Source: Amycolatopsis iheyensis
GTDB taxonomy: Bacteria; Actinomycetota; Actinomycetes; Mycobacteriales; Pseudonocardiaceae
NCBI RefSeq assembly: GCF_024703995.1
Contig: NZ_JAMXQV010000028.1
Span: 90,691-154,690, forward strand
Direction of reading: 5' to 3'
DNA: 64,000 nucleotides
Of the stretch, positions 36,393 to 44,806 are shown piece after piece (the stretch's first letter is position 1; every line of letters starts with the position of its first letter). Both the position numbers and the translations under genes were made by a program. The notes beneath the pieces are model-generated. The model did no database searches and had not been told where the DNA came from. It saw nothing but the letters and a program-made list of their open reading frames with translations.

Positions 36393-37048
36393 TGGGCGCG
36401 ATCTACCTGGTCCGGCACGGGCAGGCGTCGTTCGGCGCGTCGGACTACGACGCGCTTTCGCCGCGCGGCTTCGAACAGTCCACTGTGGTCGGTGCGGAAC
36501 TCTTGAGGCGTGAGGTTTCCTTCACGCAGATCCGGTCGGGCACGCTCGCGCGGCAACGCGACACCGCCGCGACGGCGCTGAAGGTGCTCGGCACCGACGT
36601 CCCGGTGGTCGAGGACCCGCGCTGGAACGAGTACGACCACCTCGACATCGCCCGGCACCACGCCGGGGGCGCGCCGCAGGAGGATTCCCGCGCGTACCAA
36701 GGGGTGCTGGACGCCGCGCTGACGGCGTGGACCACGGCCGGTCCGGGCGGGCCCTGCGCCGAGACGTGGCCGGCGTTCCTGGCCCGCTGCCGATCGGCTT
36801 TGGAAGAGCTGGTGGCGTCCCTTGGCAAGGGCGAGCACGCGGTCGTGTTCACCTCCGGCGGCGTGATCGCGACGATCTGCGGGCTGCTGATGGGCGCCCC
36901 GGAGGTCGGGCTCCTGAAGCTCAACCGCGTCACGGTCAACGGCGGGATCACGAAGCTGGTGTCCGGCCGGGGCGGCGTCACGATGCTGTCGTTCAACGAA
37001 CACCCGCACTTCGAGGCCGACGCGGCCGCACTGCTCACCTACCGGTAG
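36392..37048 (+). CDS. Histidine phosphatase family protein
   Basis: 218 aa phosphoglycerate-mutase-like enzyme. Phospho-acceptor His in YLVRHGQAS (RHG, residues 8-10), the second Arg in SGTLARQRDTA, a catalytic acid in WNEYDH and the second His replaced in the usual position by VFTSGGV. The S/T-G-G in place of the normal H-G-G is an oddity and may lower activity. Lies between the kinase-like gene and the SMP-30 gene; may remove the phosphate added by the former. GTG 36392 shares a base with the preceding TAG and follows GGGGAG. Confidence 0.85.
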   Translation: MGAIYLVRHGQASFGASDYDALSPRGFEQSTVVGAELLRREVSFTQIRSGTLARQRDTAATALKVLGTDVPVVEDPRWNEYDHLDIARHHAGGAPQEDSRAYQGVLDAALTAWTTAGPGGPCAETWPAFLARCRSALEELVASLGKGEHAVVFTSGGVIATICGLLMGAPEVGLLKLNRVTVNGGITKLVSGRGGVTMLSFNEHPHFEADAAALLTYR

Positions 37049-37058
37049 GAGACGTTCG

Positions 37059-37973
37059 ATGCTGTCCGGTCGTCACGTCACGCTCATCCCCGTCGACGGT
37101 CACGGCCCCGAGGACGTCGTCCTCGACGCCCAGGGCCGGATCTACACCGGCGTCGACGACGGCCGGATCCTGCGGTTCACCCCGGACGGCAGCGGGTGGG
37201 AGGTCATCGCCGACACCGGCGGCCGCCCGCTCGGCCTGGAGCTGTACGGCGACGACGAGCTGCTGATCTGCGACGCGCGGGCCGGGCTGCTGGTCGTCCC
37301 GCTCGCCGGCGGCGAGGTGAAGACGCTGGCGACTTCCGCGCTGGGCCTGGACTTCGTGTTCTGCAACAACGCGGCGGTGGCGTCGGACGGGACGATCTAC
37401 TTCACGGACTCCTCACGCCGCTTCGGCATCGACAACTGGCGCGACGACCTGATCGAGCAGACCGGCGGTGGCCGGTTGCTGCGCAGGTCCCCGGACGGCA
37501 CGATCGACCTGGTCCTCGACGGCCTCCAGTTCGCCAACGGCGTGGCACTGGCTCCGGACGAGTCGTTCGTGGCGGTGGCGGAGACGGGCGCGTTCAGCGT
37601 GTCCCGCGTCCGGCTCTCGGACGGCCGGGTGGACCCGCTGGCCGAGAACCTGTGGGGCTTCCCGGACAACATCTCGACCGGCACGGACGGCCTGATCTGG
37701 ATCACCCAGGCGTCCCCGCGCGTCGCGGCGCTGGACGTGGTGCGCCGGCTGCCGTCGTTCGTCCGCGCAGGTGTTCGCGCGCTCCCGACGTGGCTGCAGC
37801 CTCGGCCGGGTCGGGAGGTCGGCGTGCTGGGGGTGTCGCCGGAGGGCAAGGTGGAGCGGGACCTGCGCGGCGAGATCGACGGGTTCCACATGCTGGTGGG
37901 TGTGCGGGAGTGGCAGGGGCAGCTGTACTTCGGCTCGCTGGAGGAGTCGAAGATCGCGGTGGCCCGGCTTTAG
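37059..37973 (+). CDS. SMP-30/strictosidine-synthase-like beta-propeller protein
   Basis: 304 aa six-bladed propeller. Repeated G.IY/D-G strand motifs (DAQGRIYTGVDDGRI, GTIYFTDSS, NGVALAPDESFV, GFPDNISTGTDGLIWI). The Asn/Asp residues of the calcium site are suggested by CNNAAVASDG and FANGVALAPD. Family members are lactonases, arylesterases or synthases. The YFTDSS and LWGFPDNI forms are closer to the strictosidine-synthase-like group. GGAG precedes ATG 37059, 10 nt after the phosphatase. Last gene of the operon, 4-nt tail overlap with the convergent hydratase gene. Confidence 0.85.
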   Translation: MLSGRHVTLIPVDGHGPEDVVLDAQGRIYTGVDDGRILRFTPDGSGWEVIADTGGRPLGLELYGDDELLICDARAGLLVVPLAGGEVKTLATSALGLDFVFCNNAAVASDGTIYFTDSSRRFGIDNWRDDLIEQTGGGRLLRRSPDGTIDLVLDGLQFANGVALAPDESFVAVAETGAFSVSRVRLSDGRVDPLAENLWGFPDNISTGTDGLIWITQASPRVAALDVVRRLPSFVRAGVRALPTWLQPRPGREVGVLGVSPEGKVERDLRGEIDGFHMLVGVREWQGQLYFGSLEESKIAVARL

Positions 37974-38797
37974 CGGCCGGTCCACCGGGGCTCGCGGCCC
38001 GCGGTCCACGCCGCGTAGAACTCCTTGTGGTCCTTCGCCGTCATCAACAGTGCCTGGGTCATCGCCTCCAGCTCGATCGAACTGCCCAGGTCCATGTCCA
38101 GCTCGCGGGTCAGCAGCACCTTCGTCGTCGAGTACGCCAACGCCGGGCCGTCCGCCAGCCGCCGGGCCAGCGCCGACGCGACCGATGGCAGCTCGGCATC
38201 GGGCACGACCTGCGAAGCCAGCCCGATCTCCAGCGCCCGGGCCGCGGGCAGCTTGTCGCCCAGCATCAGCAGTTCCGTCGCGCGGCCCAGCCCCACCAGG
38301 CGCGGCAGCAGGTACGCCGAGCCCATGTCCGCCCCCGCCAGCCCCACCTTCGTGAACAGGAACGCGAACTTCGCCGACTCCGCCAGCAGCCGGAAGTCAC
38401 TCGCCAGCGCGATCACCGAGCCCGCGCCCGCCGCGACGCCGTTGACCGCCGCGATCACCGGCAGCGGACACTCGCGCAGGGCCTTCACCACCGCGCCGGT
38501 CATGCGCGTGAACTCCAGCAGCTGCGCGGTTTCGAACTGCTGCAGCTCGCCGATGATCTCCTCGACGTCGCCGCCGGAGCAGAAGCCGCGGCCTTCGCCG
38601 GTGATCACCAGCACCCGCACGTCCTCGTGCTGCGGCAGCTCCAGCACCAGGTCCCGCAGGTCGGCGTAGACGTCGAAGGTCAGCGCGTTCAGCTTGTCCG
38701 GCCGGGTGAACGTCACCGTGGCGACCCCGTCGGTCACCGAGAACCCGAAGTGGCCCCACTCCTTCGTCAGCGGTGCGGTCGCGCGGAACGGGCTCAT
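37970..38797 (-). CDS. Enoyl-CoA hydratase/isomerase family protein
   Basis: 275 aa crotonase-fold enzyme. Oxyanion-hole segments RPDKLNALT and GEGRGFCSGGDV are clear; the second catalytic position follows in ADMGSAYLLPRLVG, where the usual E of the 3-hydroxyacyl-forming hydratases is absent and D/M is present. This suggests an isomerase, hydrolase or ring-opening role rather than ordinary hydration. Last gene of a tight operon with 4-nt overlaps (creatininase, CoA ligase, SDR). Acts on the CoA ester generated upstream. Confidence 0.85.
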   Translation of the reverse strand: MSPFRATAPLTKEWGHFGFSVTDGVATVTFTRPDKLNALTFDVYADLRDLVLELPQHEDVRVLVITGEGRGFCSGGDVEEIIGELQQFETAQLLEFTRMTGAVVKALRECPLPVIAAVNGVAAGAGSVIALASDFRLLAESAKFAFLFTKVGLAGADMGSAYLLPRLVGLGRATELLMLGDKLPAARALEIGLASQVVPDAELPSVASALARRLADGPALAYSTTKVLLTRELDMDLGSSIELEAMTQALLMTAKDHKEFYAAWTAGREPRWTGR

Positions 38798-39486
38798 GAC
38801 TGGATTCCTCCGCCGTCGAGTACGAGGGTCTGGCCGTTGATCGCGGCGGCTTCCGGGGCCGCCAGGAAGGCGACGGCGAACGCCACCTCCGCGGGTTCGA
38901 GCAGTCTGCCGAGCGGGGACGCCGCCGCCAAAGCCGCCTCTGCCTCCGGCTCGGCACGCCCGGTCCGCTCCTGGATCCGCGCCACCGAAGTGGCCGTCAT
39001 GTCGGTGCGGACGAACGCCGGGCAGACCGCGTTCGCCGTGACGCCGGTGCCGGCCAGCTCCGCCGCCACCGCCCGCATCAGCCCGGCCGCCGCGTGCTTG
39101 GACGCCGTGTAGCCGGCCGTGTAGCGGTAGCCGACGTGCGACGCCGTCGAGGCCACCGTGACGATCCGGCCGCTGTCCCGCGAGCGCATCCCCGGCAGGA
39201 CCGCGCGGGTGCACAGGAACGCACCGGTCGCGTTGACCTCGATCTGCGACCGCCAGTCCTCGAGCGAAGTGCGTGAAAGCGGTGCGCTGGAAGAGATCCC
39301 GGCGTTGTTCACCAAGACGTCCACCGGCCCGGCCGAAGCGAAGTAGGCGGCCACGGCGTCTTCGTCGGTGACGTCGCAGTCGGCCCGGCCCGGCGCGAGC
39401 ACCGTGTCGCCGGCGGACCGGAACCGCGAAGCGATCGCGGCCCCGATGCCCCGGGTGCCGCCGGTGACCACGACCAGGCGGCTCAC
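38794..39486 (-). CDS. SDR family dehydrogenase of the CoA-ester operon
   Basis: 230 aa. TGGTRGIG (residues 8-15), NNAG, catalytic STASHVG Ser and YTASK, and the family's C-terminal LDGGG. Short-chain 3-hydroxyacyl-CoA dehydrogenase-like. GTG 39486 overlaps the ligase stop by 4 nt; its own end overlaps the hydratase start. Together with the hydratase it can carry out a beta-oxidation-like sequence on an aromatic-derived CoA ester. Confidence 0.87.
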   Translation of the reverse strand: MSRLVVVTGGTRGIGAAIASRFRSAGDTVLAPGRADCDVTDEDAVAAYFASAGPVDVLVNNAGISSSAPLSRTSLEDWRSQIEVNATGAFLCTRAVLPGMRSRDSGRIVTVASTASHVGYRYTAGYTASKHAAAGLMRAVAAELAGTGVTANAVCPAFVRTDMTATSVARIQERTGRAEPEAEAALAAASPLGRLLEPAEVAFAVAFLAAPEAAAINGQTLVLDGGGIQS

Positions 39487-40985
39487 GGGCGGCCCGCCAG
39501 GGCGCGCCGGTCGAGCTTTCCGTTGGCGGTGCGGGGGAGTTCGGTCACGAAGACGACCTCACGGGGGTATTTGTGCTTGGCCAGGTGGGCTTTCGCGTGG
39601 TCCTTCAGCTCGTCCGCGGTCACCGGGGTCCGCGTCACGACGTACGCGCGCGGCACGACCAGGCCGCCGGTCTCGTGCCCGACCACCGCGCAGTCGACCA
39701 CGGACGGGTGCCCGAGCAGGCAGTCCTCGATCTCGCCGGGCGCGACGAACACGCCGCCGACCTTGAGCAGCGCGTCGGCCCGCCCGTGGTGGCGGAAGTA
39801 CCCGGCTGCCCGGCTGAACAGGTCGCCGGAGGTGAGCGTGTCGCCGTCGAACGTCTTCGCGGACTTCTCGGCGTCGCCGTGGTACTCCAGCGCGATCGTG
39901 GGCCCGGTGATCCGCAGCGGCCCGATTTCCCCGTCCGGTAACGGGTTTCCCAGCTCGTCGACGACCTCAGCGGTGTAGCCCGGCACCGGCGTCCCGAGCG
40001 TGCCGATCCGCGCCTCGCCCGGCCGGTTCGACAGGTAGATGTGGTAGGCCTCCGACGAGCCGATCCCGTCCACCACCGGCACCCCGAACAGCGCGTCCCA
40101 CTTGCGGTGCAGCTCCGAGGGCAGCGCCTCACCGGCGGACGTCGTCATGCGCAGGCAGCTGAGGTCCTGCGAAGCCGCGGCCGGGTGCGCGACCATCGCG
40201 CTCATCATCGTCGGCACGTTGACCAGCACGGTCGGCCGGTGCCGCGCGATCAGCTCGAACATCAGGTCCGCGGTGCTGCGCTCGGGGAACGCGATCCCGG
40301 CCGCGCCGACGCCGAACGGGAACAGCGCCACCAGGTCGCGCGCGTAACCGAAGAACAGCTTGGGCACGGCGAGCACGCGGTCGTCCGCCCGCAGCCCGAG
40401 CACCTGCACGGCGTACCGCTCGAAGCTCTCTTTCGGACTGCGCAACGGGTGCACGCACGCCTTGGGCGCGCCGGTGCTGCCGGTGGTGAACTTCCAGATC
40501 CCGACGTCGTCCACAGTGGTCGGCGCGGCTTCCAGCGAAGGGGACGCGGCGTCCAACAGGGTCCTGAAGGGACGTTCGCCCGGGAGCAGCTCGCTTTCCG
40601 GGACCCCGAGCACCAGGAGGTTCCGCGCGCCCGCGGAGCGCAACGCGGGCAGTGTGACGGCGTCCGCGATCACCGCCACGGCTTCGGTGTAGCCGAGGTA
40701 GTACGCGTAGTCCTTGGGCTGGAGGAACGGGTAGACCTCCGCGGTGACTGCCCCGATCTTCTGCGCGCCGTACCAGGTCGCGACGAACTCCTCGCCGTCG
40801 CTCAGCGCCAAGAGCACCCGCTGTCCTTTTCGGACACCGGCGTCGAGCAGCACGTTCCCGGCGCGGTTGGCCAGCTCGGCCAAGGCGGCGTACGTGACCG
40901 AGCGATCCCCGGTGTACAGGGCGACGCGGCCCGAAGCGACGTGCCGGTCGAGGAAGTGCGTGGCGAGGTTGAACGGCTCACTCAC
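39483..40985 (-). CDS. Benzoate-CoA ligase family protein, candidate anthranilate-CoA ligase
   Basis: 500 aa. ANL ligase of the benzoate-CoA ligase group: length, the opening FNLATHFLDRHV, FGYARDLVALFPFGVGA and GSSEAYHIYLSNRPG are typical of that group, as are the A3 motif FTTGSTGAPKAC and the C-terminal catalytic Lys in TANGKLDR. Makes an aroyl-CoA from an aromatic acid. Because the divergent operon produces anthranilate from tryptophan, anthranilate is the leading substrate guess. GTG start overlaps the creatininase gene by 8 nt. Confidence 0.85.
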   Translation of the reverse strand: MSEPFNLATHFLDRHVASGRVALYTGDRSVTYAALAELANRAGNVLLDAGVRKGQRVLLALSDGEEFVATWYGAQKIGAVTAEVYPFLQPKDYAYYLGYTEAVAVIADAVTLPALRSAGARNLLVLGVPESELLPGERPFRTLLDAASPSLEAAPTTVDDVGIWKFTTGSTGAPKACVHPLRSPKESFERYAVQVLGLRADDRVLAVPKLFFGYARDLVALFPFGVGAAGIAFPERSTADLMFELIARHRPTVLVNVPTMMSAMVAHPAAASQDLSCLRMTTSAGEALPSELHRKWDALFGVPVVDGIGSSEAYHIYLSNRPGEARIGTLGTPVPGYTAEVVDELGNPLPDGEIGPLRITGPTIALEYHGDAEKSAKTFDGDTLTSGDLFSRAAGYFRHHGRADALLKVGGVFVAPGEIEDCLLGHPSVVDCAVVGHETGGLVVPRAYVVTRTPVTADELKDHAKAHLAKHKYPREVVFVTELPRTANGKLDRRALAGRP

Positions 40986-41730
40986 GGGCCAGCTCCCGGA
41001 TCGCTTCCACCAGCAGATCGGTCAAGGTCGAGAAGGTCTCTTCACCTTCGGCGGCGGTCGCTTCGGCCGGAGAGCCGCAGTAGGCCTCGGTCATCCCCAT
41101 CTCCAGGAAGCCGCCTTCGGCAGGCGCGGAAGCCAGGCTCACGGGCACGTGCGGCAACGTCCGCATCAGCGCCTGGTCGACCAGCTCGGGCCGGTCGGCG
41201 AGCACCAGCGACGTCTCGTAGCGCCCGGCGTGGCACTCGCCGGAGCGGAACTCCTCGGTCAGCCGCTGCGCGTGGCGCCGCCGGACCAGGTCGAGCAGGG
41301 CGACGCGGCCGTCGTAGGCGAAGTTCAACGTCTCCACCGCGCGCCGCAGCGTCACCAGGTGTGCGGGCTCGAAGTGGTTGTTCACCAGCAGGATCCGGCG
41401 TAACCGCTGGCCGATCAGGGCCGCGCCGATGTCCACCAGCAGCGCATGCAGGGTCTCTTCGCCGATGTGGACACCCCCGGCGAACCCGGTCGCGAACCGC
41501 GTCACGCCGTAGGGGACCTCGGGCAGGACCAGGACGTGCACTTCGGAATCGGCGGCCAGGCGAGCAGCCGCCCGCTCGCACATCCCGCGCGAGATCAGCG
41601 GGTCGGTGCCCAGCGGCGCGTGCGGCCCGTGCGGCTCGACCGCACCCAGCGGGAGCAGCAGCACCGGGGTCCGGGCGCTGTCCGCGAGAGCCGCGACCTG
41701 CCGCGAGCTGAGGTCCGCGAAGTACGTCAC
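40978..41730 (-). CDS. Creatininase-family amidohydrolase, candidate N-formylkynurenine formamidase
   Basis: 250 aa. Family motifs: LPLGAVEPHGPHAPLGTD (metal-binding E, H, D) and the second-half CHAGRYETSL (HAGxxETS). The usual NGHGGN block is changed to NNHFEPAH, marking a divergent subgroup. Creatininase-family enzymes cleave cyclic or linear amides, and at least the archaeal FAPy deformylase branch removes formyl groups. No KynB is present beside the dioxygenase and kynureninase, so this protein may supply that step; unproven. GTG 41730 is near-leaderless after TAGCTT on the minus strand. Confidence 0.8.
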   Translation of the reverse strand: MTYFADLSSRQVAALADSARTPVLLLPLGAVEPHGPHAPLGTDPLISRGMCERAAARLAADSEVHVLVLPEVPYGVTRFATGFAGGVHIGEETLHALLVDIGAALIGQRLRRILLVNNHFEPAHLVTLRRAVETLNFAYDGRVALLDLVRRRHAQRLTEEFRSGECHAGRYETSLVLADRPELVDQALMRTLPHVPVSLASAPAEGGFLEMGMTEAYCGSPAEATAAEGEETFSTLTDLLVEAIRELARE

Positions 41731-41737
41731 GCAAATC

Positions 41738-41771
41738 AAGCTACACCGCAGCGGCCTGAGGTGTATAGAGT
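41738..41771. promoter_or_regulatory. Divergent near-leaderless promoters sharing a palindromic operator
   Basis: Minus-strand TAGCTT (41738-41743) and plus-strand TAGAGT (41766-41771) each end 7 nt before their start codon (41730 and 41779), predicting one-nt leaders on both sides. Between and over them is TACACC-N12-GGTGTA (41742-41765). A single regulator here would control both operons; the PaaX protein is the obvious candidate. Confidence 0.55.
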
Positions 41772-41778
41772 TGCGCTC

Positions 41779-42594
41779 ATGCCCGGAGACGCGTTCGAAG
41801 CCGGCCCGCAGGAGCTGGTCGTGACGTTGCTGGGCAGCTACGTGCACCCGCGCGAGACACGCCGGGTGTGGTCGGGCGGCCTGGTCGCGGTGCTCGCCGA
41901 GCTGGGCTTCTCCGACGGCGCGGCGCGGATCGCACTCACCCGCCTGGTGCGCCGCGGCCTGCTCCAGCGCCACCGCGAGGGCCGCACCGTGCACTACTCG
42001 CTGACCCGCCGCACCGTCGCGCTGCTCGCCGACGGCGACCACCGGATCTTCTCCCTCGGCCGCCGCGAGCGCGCCGCCGGTGACTGGACGGTGCTCTGGC
42101 AGAGCATCCCGGAGAGCCGCCGCCAAGCCCGGGAACGCCTGGTCCGGCGGCTGCGGTTCCTCGGGTTCGGGCCCTACTCCGACGGCACCTGGATCGCCCC
42201 GCACGACCGCGAGGCCGAGGTCGTCGCCCTGCTCGGCGAGCTGGACGTCACCGAGCACGCCGGGCTGCTGCTCGGCCGGCCGTCGGCCGCGCTGGACGTG
42301 GCCCGGTTCGCCGGTCGCGCGTGGGACCTCGACGACCTGGCCGCGCGGTACGCGACTTTCGTCGGGCAGTTCGGCGCCTACCCCGGCAAGGAGATCCCGG
42401 ACGCCGAGGCGTTCGAGGTCCGGACCCGGCTGGTGCACACGTTCCGCGCGTTCCCGTCGCTGGACCCCGAACTGCCCGCCGAGCTGGTGCCGGCGCCGGA
42501 CCGCCGGGCGGCGGCGGTCGAGTTGTTCCACGATCTGTACACCCAGCTGGCTCCCGCAGCCCAGCGCCACTTCGACGAGGTGACTCAAGGATGA
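41779..42594 (+). CDS. PaaX family transcriptional regulator
   Basis: 271 aa, full length. N-terminal winged helix with the PaaX hallmark (QELVVTLLGSYVHPR, FSDGAARIALTRLVRRGLL), central region W-x-x-V-L-W as GDWTVLWQSIPESRRQ and FLGFGPYSDGTWIAP, and C-terminal domain FVGQFGAYPGKEIPDAEAF. PaaX proteins usually repress aromatic-acid catabolism and sense an aryl-CoA (phenylacetyl-CoA in the prototype). Here the effector is probably the CoA ester made by the divergent ligase. ATGA overlap with the dioxygenase gene. Confidence 0.92.
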   Translation: MPGDAFEAGPQELVVTLLGSYVHPRETRRVWSGGLVAVLAELGFSDGAARIALTRLVRRGLLQRHREGRTVHYSLTRRTVALLADGDHRIFSLGRRERAAGDWTVLWQSIPESRRQARERLVRRLRFLGFGPYSDGTWIAPHDREAEVVALLGELDVTEHAGLLLGRPSAALDVARFAGRAWDLDDLAARYATFVGQFGAYPGKEIPDAEAFEVRTRLVHTFRAFPSLDPELPAELVPAPDRRAAAVELFHDLYTQLAPAAQRHFDEVTQG

Positions 42595-43451
42595 CCGACC
42601 ACACCGCAGTTGGGGGTTCCGAGGGGGCTTGCCCCCTCGGCGGGGCCTGGGGTTCGACCCCAGAGGACGCCGCCAAGACACAGGAAGCCTTGAGCTACAC
42701 CTCGTACCTCGCGCTGGACGAGATCCTGGGTGCCCAGCGCCCGCGTTCGGACGAGCACGACGAGCTGCTGTTCATCGTGATCCACCAGGTGTACGAGCTG
42801 TGGTTCAAGCAGATCCTGCACGAAGCCGCGTTTCTCCAGCAGAACCTGGAAAAGGGCACCACCGCGCACTCGATCCGGATCCTGCGGCGGATCCTCACCA
42901 TCCTCAAGGTCGCCGTCGCGCAGATCGACGTGCTGGAAACCATGACCCCCAGTCAGTTCACGAGCTTCCGCGCCCGGTTGGACGCCTCCAGCGGCTTCCA
43001 GTCGGCGCAGTTCCGGGAGCTGGAAGCGGTGCTCGGCCGCCGCGACGAGCGCGTCTTCGCGCACTACCCCGAAGGCGGCGAGCAGCGGAAACGCATTGCC
43101 GACGCGATGGCGCGACCGTCCTTGTTCGACTCTTTTCTGGCGTACCTCAAGGCTTCTGGCTATTCCGTGGAGTGTGACCGAGACGTCACTCGACCGGTGG
43201 AGCCCTCCCCGGCCCTGCAGGCGATATTGCTGGACGTGTACAGCGACGACGGCGGACCGTCGGTCGTCGCCGAATGTCTGGTGGATCTCGACGAAGGGAT
43301 GCAGGAGTGGCGCTACCGGCACGTGAAGATGGTCGAACGCACCATCGGCGACAAGACCGGGACGGGAGGATCATCCGGCGCGACCTACCTGCGTACCACG
43401 CTCTTCCAGCCGATGTTCCCGGATCTCTGGGCCGTACGGAGCCGACTTTGA
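42591..43451 (+). CDS. kynA: Tryptophan 2,3-dioxygenase
   Basis: 286 aa. Opens the indole ring of L-tryptophan to N-formylkynurenine with haem. Motifs: LSYTSYLALDEIL, HDELLFIVIHQVYELWFKQI (with the substrate-contact FxxxHQxxELWFK), RARLDASSGFQS and the proximal haem His in YRHVKMVERTIGDK, then GTGGSSGATYL. The first 33 residues are not conserved and are encoded by a palindromic DNA element. A TTG at 42690 preceded by AGGA could be the real start, giving 253 aa; ATG 42591 overlaps the PaaX stop. Pathway step one of the kynurenine route. Confidence 0.93.
   Translation: MTDHTAVGGSEGACPLGGAWGSTPEDAAKTQEALSYTSYLALDEILGAQRPRSDEHDELLFIVIHQVYELWFKQILHEAAFLQQNLEKGTTAHSIRILRRILTILKVAVAQIDVLETMTPSQFTSFRARLDASSGFQSAQFRELEAVLGRRDERVFAHYPEGGEQRKRIADAMARPSLFDSFLAYLKASGYSVECDRDVTRPVEPSPALQAILLDVYSDDGGPSVVAECLVDLDEGMQEWRYRHVKMVERTIGDKTGTGGSSGATYLRTTLFQPMFPDLWAVRSRL
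42619..42663. repeat. Double palindrome inside the 5' end of kynA
   Basis: Two adjacent perfect hairpins: CCGAGGGGGC-TT-GCCCCCTCGG (42619-42640) and CTGGGGT-TCG-ACCCCAG (42647-42663). They encode residues around GGSEGACPLGGAWGSTPED, which are absent from ordinary dioxygenase N-termini. It looks like a REP/MITE-type intergenic palindrome either inserted in frame or wrongly included in the reading frame. Confidence 0.65.
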
Positions 43452-44641
43452 CCACTTTGGACGATCTGCGCGCGGACGACAACACGCTCGCCGCGCACTA
43501 CTCCCGGTTCGCGGTGGCCGACCGCCTGCTGCTGTCCGGGCACTCGCACCAGGCCTGGCCGGACGTCGCCGAGCAGGGGCTGCTTGAGTCCTTCGCCGAC
43601 GCCGCCCGCGACGTCGACGGGAAGTGGGACCGCGCCTTCGCCAAGGCCGACGAGCTGCGCGCGGGGTTCCGCCTGCTGCTCGGCGACCCGCACGGCGAGT
43701 ACGCGCTCGGCGCGAGCACGCACGACCTCGTGCTGCGCTTCCTCTCGGCGATGGAGCTGCCGCGAAGACCACGGATCGTTACCACCGACGGCGAGTTCCA
43801 CACGCTGCGCCGCCAGCTCGCCCGCCTCGAGGAGGAGGGTGTCGAGGTCGTGCGGGTGCCGCTCGACCCGGTCACCACGCTGGCCGAGCGCGTCGCCGGC
43901 GAGGTCACCGACGACACCGCGGCCGTGCTCGTGTCGGCCGTGCTGTTCGAGACGTCGCGGCTGGTCCCGGGCCTGGCGCACCTGGCCGACTCGTGCCGCG
44001 CCCGCTCGATCGAGCTCGTCGTCGACGCTTACCACGCGCTCGGCGTCGTCCCGTTCCCGCTGCACGACCTCGGGCTCACCAACGCCTGGGTGCTCGGCGG
44101 CGGCTACAAGTACCTGCAGCTCGGCGAGGGCAACTGCTTCCTGCGGCTGCCCGCGCACGCCCAGGAGCTGCGCCCGGTGATCACCGGCTGGTACGCCGAG
44201 TTCGGCGCGCTCGCCGACGAGCGCAACCCGGGCGCGGTGCGCTACGCGACCGGCGGTGACCGGTTCGCCGGCGCCACCTACGACCCGGCCGCCCACTACC
44301 GCGGCGTCCGGGTCCAGCGGTTCTTCGCCGAGCAAGGGCTCACGCCGGAGTTCCTGCGGGAGGTCTCGCAGCACCAGGTGGGCCTGCTCGCGTCGGTGTT
44401 CGACAAGCTGAGCCTGCCCGAGGACGTCGTCTCGCGGGATCGCTCGGTCCCGCTGGACCGGCTCGGCGGGTTCCTCTCGCTGCGCTGCGCCGACGCCGGT
44501 GCGCTGCAGGCCGCGCTGGCCGCCGAGGGTGTCCGCACCGACAGCCGGGGGCCGTACCTGCGCTTCGGCCCGGCGCCGTACCTGTCGGACACGCAGCTGG
44601 AGACGGCGATGAACACCTTGGGCACGGTGGCCCGCAGCTGA
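43448..44641 (+). CDS. kynU: Kynureninase
   Basis: 397 aa PLP enzyme, aminotransferase class V fold. PLP-binding Asp in VVDAYHALG (D193) and Schiff-base Lys K221 in GGGYKYLQLGEGN. The conserved YKYLxxGxG differs from cysteine desulfurases and fits kynureninase-like hydrolases. Cleaves kynurenine to anthranilate and alanine. TTG start at 43448 overlaps the dioxygenase stop (TTGA). The PaaX-kynA-kynU order without a formamidase makes the divergent creatininase-family gene interesting. Confidence 0.87.
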   Translation: MTTLDDLRADDNTLAAHYSRFAVADRLLLSGHSHQAWPDVAEQGLLESFADAARDVDGKWDRAFAKADELRAGFRLLLGDPHGEYALGASTHDLVLRFLSAMELPRRPRIVTTDGEFHTLRRQLARLEEEGVEVVRVPLDPVTTLAERVAGEVTDDTAAVLVSAVLFETSRLVPGLAHLADSCRARSIELVVDAYHALGVVPFPLHDLGLTNAWVLGGGYKYLQLGEGNCFLRLPAHAQELRPVITGWYAEFGALADERNPGAVRYATGGDRFAGATYDPAAHYRGVRVQRFFAEQGLTPEFLREVSQHQVGLLASVFDKLSLPEDVVSRDRSVPLDRLGGFLSLRCADAGALQAALAAEGVRTDSRGPYLRFGPAPYLSDTQLETAMNTLGTVARS

Positions 44642-44806
44642 TTACCCGTCCGTATCGCGGGACCTCCACTGGTCCGGCGATCACCGGGGATCTAGGTTGG
44701 TGCCGGGCACCCCTGTCGCGGACGACCTCCGCACGCGGGCACCCGCCAACCCCGTGAAGCGCGTCCCGGCCACGAACCGGACGCGGGAGACAAAGGAGTC
44801 ACCACC

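Noticed and set aside
40978..41730. Mycofactocin MftE identity for the creatininase-family protein
   Set aside because: No mftA/B/C/D/F genes nearby, and the NGHGGN motif is altered; context is kynurenine metabolism.
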